Shown here: one piece after another, positions 44,285 through 47,878 of the stretch
Position numbering within the stretch: the first letter of the stretch is position 1
Layout of the letters: the number at the start of each line of letters is the position of its first letter
NCBI RefSeq assembly: GCF_003438495.1
Contig: NZ_QSSH01000016.1
Span: 1 to 47,878, forward strand
From: Collinsella sp. TF05-9AC
Lineage (GTDB): Bacteria > Actinomycetota > Coriobacteriia > Coriobacteriales > Coriobacteriaceae
Reading direction: 5' to 3'
Length of the DNA stretch: 47,878 nucleotides
Position numbers and translations under genes: made by a program
Notes under the pieces: model-generated
What the model was told of the DNA's origin: nothing
Databases searched by the model: none
Seen by the model: only the letters and a program-made list of their open reading frames with translations

Positions 44285-47062
44285 ATGATTCTCAACGGAC
44301 CGGGGATTAGCTACACCGAGCCCGATATCGGCGCGGAGTTCGTGCCGCCGCTGCCGGAGCATCCGCGCGAGGCCATTGTCAAGCTGTGTGAGCACTGCAC
44401 CAACCGCCTGCTGCATCGCGACGAGCTGCTGGGCTACGAGTACTGGTCGTTTGCCGAGGCCGCAACCGACGAGCAGGCCGAAGTGCTCTGCAAGATGAAG
44501 ATGCGCCGTCCCTACACGCTGCCCGAGATGGTCAAGCTCACCGGCATGCCCGAGGCCGATATCGAGAAGATGCTCGACGACATGAGCTACACGGGTCTGC
44601 TCGAGTACAACTGGGAAAATCCCGAGCGCGCCAAGCAGTGGGTGCTGCCCATGCTGGTGCCGGGTTCCGCCGAGTTCCTCAACATGCGCGTGAGTCAGCT
44701 CGAGGAGCATCCGGTCTATGCCAAGTTCTTTGAGCAGGCGTCCAAGGGACCGCTGTCCAAGGCCACGCCGATGGTGCCGCCCGGTGGTGCCGGCATCGGC
44801 ATGCATGTCATTCCGGTCGAGAAGGCTATCGATGCCGCGAGCACGTCGGTACCTATTGAGCATATCGAGCACTGGCTCGACAAATACGAGGGTAAGTATG
44901 CCGCCAGCACCTGCAGCTGCCGCGCGAGCCGTCGCGTGATGGGTGAGGGCTGCGCCGACGACCCGGCCGATTGGTGCATCGCCGTGGGCGATATGGCCGA
45001 CTACGTGGTCGAGACCGATCGTGGCCATTACGTGACCCGCGACGAGGTCTACGACATCCTGCGCCAGGCCGAGGACAACGGCTTTGTGCACCAGATCACC
45101 AACATCGACGGCGAGAACAAGATCTTCGCCATCTGCAACTGCAACGTCAACGTGTGCTACGCCCTGCGCACCTCGCAGCTGTTCAACACGCCCAACCTGT
45201 CGCGCTCGGCCTATGTCGCCAAGGTCGAGAAGGACAAGTGCGTGGCCTGCGGTCGCTGCGTTGAGGTGTGTCCGGCCGGTGCCGCCAAGCTCGGCCAGAA
45301 GCTCTGCAGCAAAAAGGCCGGCGGACAGGTGCCCGAGTATCCGCGCCAGGAGCTGCCCGATGCCACCAAGTGGGACCACACCAAGTGGTCGCCCAACTAC
45401 CGCAACGATAACCGTATCGAGACGCATGAGTCCGGCACCGCTCCCTGCAAGACGGCTTGCCCCGCGCACGTTGCCGTTCAGGGCTATTTGAAGCTCGCGG
45501 CTCAGGGTCGCTATGACGAGGCCCTAGCACTCATTAAGCGCGAGAACCCGCTGCCCGCTATCTGCGGCCGTGTGTGCAACCGCCGCTGTGAGGATGCCTG
45601 CACTCGCGGCCGTGTGGACGCCGCCGTGGCTATCGACGAGGTCAAGAAGTTCATCGCCCAGCGCGATCTGGATGCCGCGACCCGCTATGTCCCGCCTGTG
45701 GTGACCCCGACGCGTGCCGGCGGCTTCGACCAGAAGATCGCCATCATCGGCGCCGGTCCGGCCGGTCTGTCCTGCGCCTTCTATCTGGCCGAGAAGGGCT
45801 ACAAGCCCGTCGTGTTCGAGAAAAACGAGCGCCCGGGCGGCATGCTCACCTACGGCATTCCCAGCTTTAAGCTGCAGAAGGATGTTATCGAGGCCGAGGT
45901 CGAGATCATTCGCCTGATGGGCGCCGAGTTCCGCTATGGCGTGGAGGTCGGTCGTGATGTGACGCTCGACGAGCTGCGCGAGCAGGGCTTTAAGGCCTTC
46001 TACGTTGCTATTGGCTGCCAGGGCGGCCGCCTTGCCGGTATTCCGGGCGAGGATGCCGAGGACGTGACCGTGGCCGTCGACTTCCTTCGCGAGGTTAACA
46101 GCGGCAAGATCGATACCCTGTCCGGCCGCACCATTGTGGTGGGCGGCGGCAACGTGGCCATCGACGTTGCCCGCAACGCCTGCCGTCTGGGCTCTGAGCA
46201 CGTTGAGATGTTCTGCCTGGAGAGCGAGGTCCAGATGCCCGCCAGCGAGGAGGAACGTCGCGAGGCCGTTGAGGACGGCGCTCACATCAGCTGCGGCTGG
46301 GGCCCCAAGGAGATTCACCTGGACGAGGCCGGTCGTGTGTGCGGTATCACCTTCAAGCGCTGCACGCGTGTCTTTGACGACGAGGGCCGTTTTGCGCCCG
46401 AGTACGACGAGAACGATCTGCGCCGTGTCGATGCCGACCGTGTCGTCATGTCGATTGGCCAGTCCATTGTGTGGGGCGACCTGCTGGCTGGCTCCAAGGT
46501 GGAGCTCGGCCGCGGCCAGGGCGCCCTTGCCGATCCCCAGACTTACCAGACCGCCGAACCCGACATCTTTGTGGGCGGCGACGTCTACACTGGCCCCAGC
46601 TTTGCCATCGACGCTATCGCCGCCGGCCACGAGGCCGCGGTGTCCATCCATCGCTTTGTGCAGCCGGGCTCCACGCTCACCATCGGCCGCAATCAGCGCC
46701 GCTACACCGCGCTCGACCGCGACGACGTTGTGCTCGAGAGCTACGACAACGCGAGCCGCGAGGTTGCGCATGTGGACCGCGAACGCGAGAAGGCTGCGCC
46801 GTTTAGCGAGTATGTTGAGACCTTTACCGAGGAGCAGGTGCGCGCCGAGACCGCCCGCTGCCTGGGCTGCGGCGCCTCGATTGTCGACCCCAACAAGTGC
46901 ATCGGCTGCGGCCTGTGCACCACCAAGTGCGCGTTTGACGCCATCCATCTGGATCGCGACCGCCCCGAGTGCTCCACGATGGTCAAATACGAGCAAAAGC
47001 TTCCAAGCCTGGGCAAGTATGCTTTAAAGCGTGCAATCAAAATCAAGTTCGGTCGTAAATAG
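44285..47062 (+). CDS. Multi-cluster Fe-S flavoprotein oxidoreductase (GltD-like fused to ferredoxin modules)
   Basis: The 925-residue protein joins several modules. Residues 1-310 form an unusual N-terminal part with CEHC at 35-38, a winged-helix-like stretch (about 70-115, LPEMVKLTGMPEADIEKMLD), and cysteine clusters CSCR at 210-212 and CNCNVNVC at 284-290. A [4Fe-4S] motif CVACGRCVEVCP lies near 319-330. A GltD-type domain follows, with its N-terminal cysteines (about 387-470), FAD-binding IAIIGAGPAGLSC at 485 and an NAD(P) fold at about 617-630 (VVGGGNVAIDVARNA). The C-terminus has another ferredoxin pair (CLGCGAS.. at 859, CIGCGLCTTKC near 872-884). It probably moves electrons between NAD(P)H, ferredoxin and an unknown acceptor. 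GAAGGGA precedes the ATG. Confidence 0.88.
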   Translation: MILNGPGISYTEPDIGAEFVPPLPEHPREAIVKLCEHCTNRLLHRDELLGYEYWSFAEAATDEQAEVLCKMKMRRPYTLPEMVKLTGMPEADIEKMLDDMSYTGLLEYNWENPERAKQWVLPMLVPGSAEFLNMRVSQLEEHPVYAKFFEQASKGPLSKATPMVPPGGAGIGMHVIPVEKAIDAASTSVPIEHIEHWLDKYEGKYAASTCSCRASRRVMGEGCADDPADWCIAVGDMADYVVETDRGHYVTRDEVYDILRQAEDNGFVHQITNIDGENKIFAICNCNVNVCYALRTSQLFNTPNLSRSAYVAKVEKDKCVACGRCVEVCPAGAAKLGQKLCSKKAGGQVPEYPRQELPDATKWDHTKWSPNYRNDNRIETHESGTAPCKTACPAHVAVQGYLKLAAQGRYDEALALIKRENPLPAICGRVCNRRCEDACTRGRVDAAVAIDEVKKFIAQRDLDAATRYVPPVVTPTRAGGFDQKIAIIGAGPAGLSCAFYLAEKGYKPVVFEKNERPGGMLTYGIPSFKLQKDVIEAEVEIIRLMGAEFRYGVEVGRDVTLDELREQGFKAFYVAIGCQGGRLAGIPGEDAEDVTVAVDFLREVNSGKIDTLSGRTIVVGGGNVAIDVARNACRLGSEHVEMFCLESEVQMPASEEERREAVEDGAHISCGWGPKEIHLDEAGRVCGITFKRCTRVFDDEGRFAPEYDENDLRRVDADRVVMSIGQSIVWGDLLAGSKVELGRGQGALADPQTYQTAEPDIFVGGDVYTGPSFAIDAIAAGHEAAVSIHRFVQPGSTLTIGRNQRRYTALDRDDVVLESYDNASREVAHVDREREKAAPFSEYVETFTEEQVRAETARCLGCGASIVDPNKCIGCGLCTTKCAFDAIHLDRDRPECSTMVKYEQKLPSLGKYALKRAIKIKFGRK

Positions 47063-47077
47063 GTAACCATGGCGGGT

Positions 47078-47113
47078 AAGGGGACGGCGCAGACTAGACT
47101 TCGCCGTCCCCTT
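47078..47113 (+). terminator. Hairpin after the Fe-S flavoprotein gene
   Basis: AAGGGGACGGCG (47078-47089) and CGCCGTCCCCTT (47102-47113) are perfect 12-bp complements, followed by a weak T-rich stretch. Confidence 0.8.
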
Positions 47114-47158
47114 GCTTTGAGTTTGCATCGCATCAACCGTTGTTGAAAGGTTTCTACC

Positions 47159-47587
47159 TTGCATGAATTGGGAATCGTCTATCACATTATTCGCGATGTC
47201 GAGAATGTAGCGCGCGCTCATGGCGTGCGTCGCGTTTCGAGCGTGACGTTGCTACTGGGCGAGGTCTCGGGCGTCGTTCCCGACTTGCTGCTCGACGCTT
47301 GGCGCTGGGCAGCAGATAAAAAGCCTATCACCGAGGGCGCGGAGCTTATCGTGGAGCCCGTCGAGGCCGTGACACATTGCGAGGCGTGTGGCTGCGACTA
47401 CGCGACGGTCGAGCACGGCAAGACCTGCCCCCATTGCGGCAGCGGCGAGACATACCTGCTGCAGGGCCAGGAGGTCATGATCAAACAGATCGAGACCCCC
47501 GACGAGGATCCGGCAGACGCTGTCCCCGACGGTCCTTCCGACGCCCCCGATGCCGTCGACGCCGCCAACCCTCTCCACATCGCCTAA
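47159..47587 (+). CDS. hypA: Hydrogenase nickel incorporation protein HypA
   Basis: The 142-residue protein starts at a TTG so as to give MHELGIVYHII, with the N-terminal nickel ligand His2. The zinc site is CEAC-x(n)-CPHC (residues about 73-76 and 89-92). It delivers nickel to [NiFe]-hydrogenase (or urease) with HypB. The ATG at 47163 is out of frame, and GAAAGG precedes the TTG. It is the only hyp gene separate from hypFCDE. Its C-terminal tail (about 113-142) is unusually long and rich in Asp, Pro and Ala. HypB is not in the window and may lie downstream. Confidence 0.94.
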   Translation: MHELGIVYHIIRDVENVARAHGVRRVSSVTLLLGEVSGVVPDLLLDAWRWAADKKPITEGAELIVEPVEAVTHCEACGCDYATVEHGKTCPHCGSGETYLLQGQEVMIKQIETPDEDPADAVPDGPSDAPDAVDAANPLHIA

Positions 47588-47878
47588 CATCCAATGACTA
47601 CATGGGCTAGAGTTCTAAACATATTTGCTTCGGTTAGTCAAGTCATGTCTGTTTAAACAAAATGGTGGCACGCAGACGCATTGGGATCCACCTAAAAGCG
47701 GTCTTAACGAACAGTGCACCTTTATATGTCTTTGAAAGCAATCAGCAAATCACGTTTTAGCAGGCAATAAGCTGTAAACCGGCAACGTAATCAATTTGTA
47801 ACAAACTTAGACGTTTAAACAAATAGGTTGATTTCCGATCTCAGCCGAACACATTAGGCGGACAGGCCGTTCCCGCAG
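47588..47878. other. AT-rich region at the window end
   Basis: No gene is visible. The palindrome GTTTAAAC occurs twice (47649-47656 and 47812-47819), each followed by AAA. This looks like the control region of a gene beyond the window. Confidence 0.5.

Overview
The window looks like a chromosomal segment of a GC-rich, strictly anaerobic gut actinobacterium of the class Coriobacteriia, most likely Collinsella or a close relative. This is an inference from gene content (a dnaK-grpE-dnaJ-hspR operon, NiaR-controlled de novo NAD synthesis, nickel/hydrogenase maturation genes, ferredoxins, large Fe-S flavoproteins) and from base composition; no rRNA or marker tree was available. I found no tRNA, rRNA, CRISPR array, prophage or transposase.

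Layout. 1-8 kb: carbohydrate genes (RpiR regulator, a large GH106-like glycosidase, a divergent AraC regulator, a GH1 6-phospho-beta-glucosidase, a stand-alone glucose-type PTS EIIA) and a lipoprotein. 8.4-15.1 kb: HAD phosphatase, then, all on the minus strand, an 82-aa protein, nikR, hypF, hypC, hypD and hypE. HypA lies far away at 47.2 kb; hypB and the hydrogenase itself are not in the window. 15.3-18.4 kb: thioredoxin, an unrecognised protein, and a GHKL kinase/LytTR regulator pair. 18.6-22.6 kb: nadA-nadB-nadC-niaR behind a long palindromic operator. 22.7-34.6 kb: ferredoxin, dnaK-grpE-dnaJ-hspR, an aconitase-family hydratase, a membrane-anchored protein and clpB. 34.7-36.8 kb: a small protein, an orphan AAA ATPase behind a strong palindrome, and a gene-tail fragment. 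36.8-42.1 kb: GntR regulator divergent from deoC-manA-rmlD, then a large membrane-anchored acidic protein. 42.4-47.6 kb: a polytopic membrane protein and TetR regulator divergent from a 925-residue multi-cluster Fe-S flavoprotein, then hypA.

The most distinctive non-coding content is a set of palindromic intergenic elements in several families. They include a 35-bp element present four times, a 70-bp element with 23-bp arms present twice, an element with a 20-21 bp stem present twice, and a tandem array of three 57-bp hairpins at an 80-bp pitch upstream of clpB.

Three regulatory circuits can be read from the DNA: a shared 27-bp element in front of both dnaK and clpB (candidate HspR operator that is neither CIRCE nor the classical HAIR sequence), a double NiaR-type site in front of nadA, and two 15-bp TTGAC-N5-GTCAA palindromes between the tetR gene and the flavoprotein gene.
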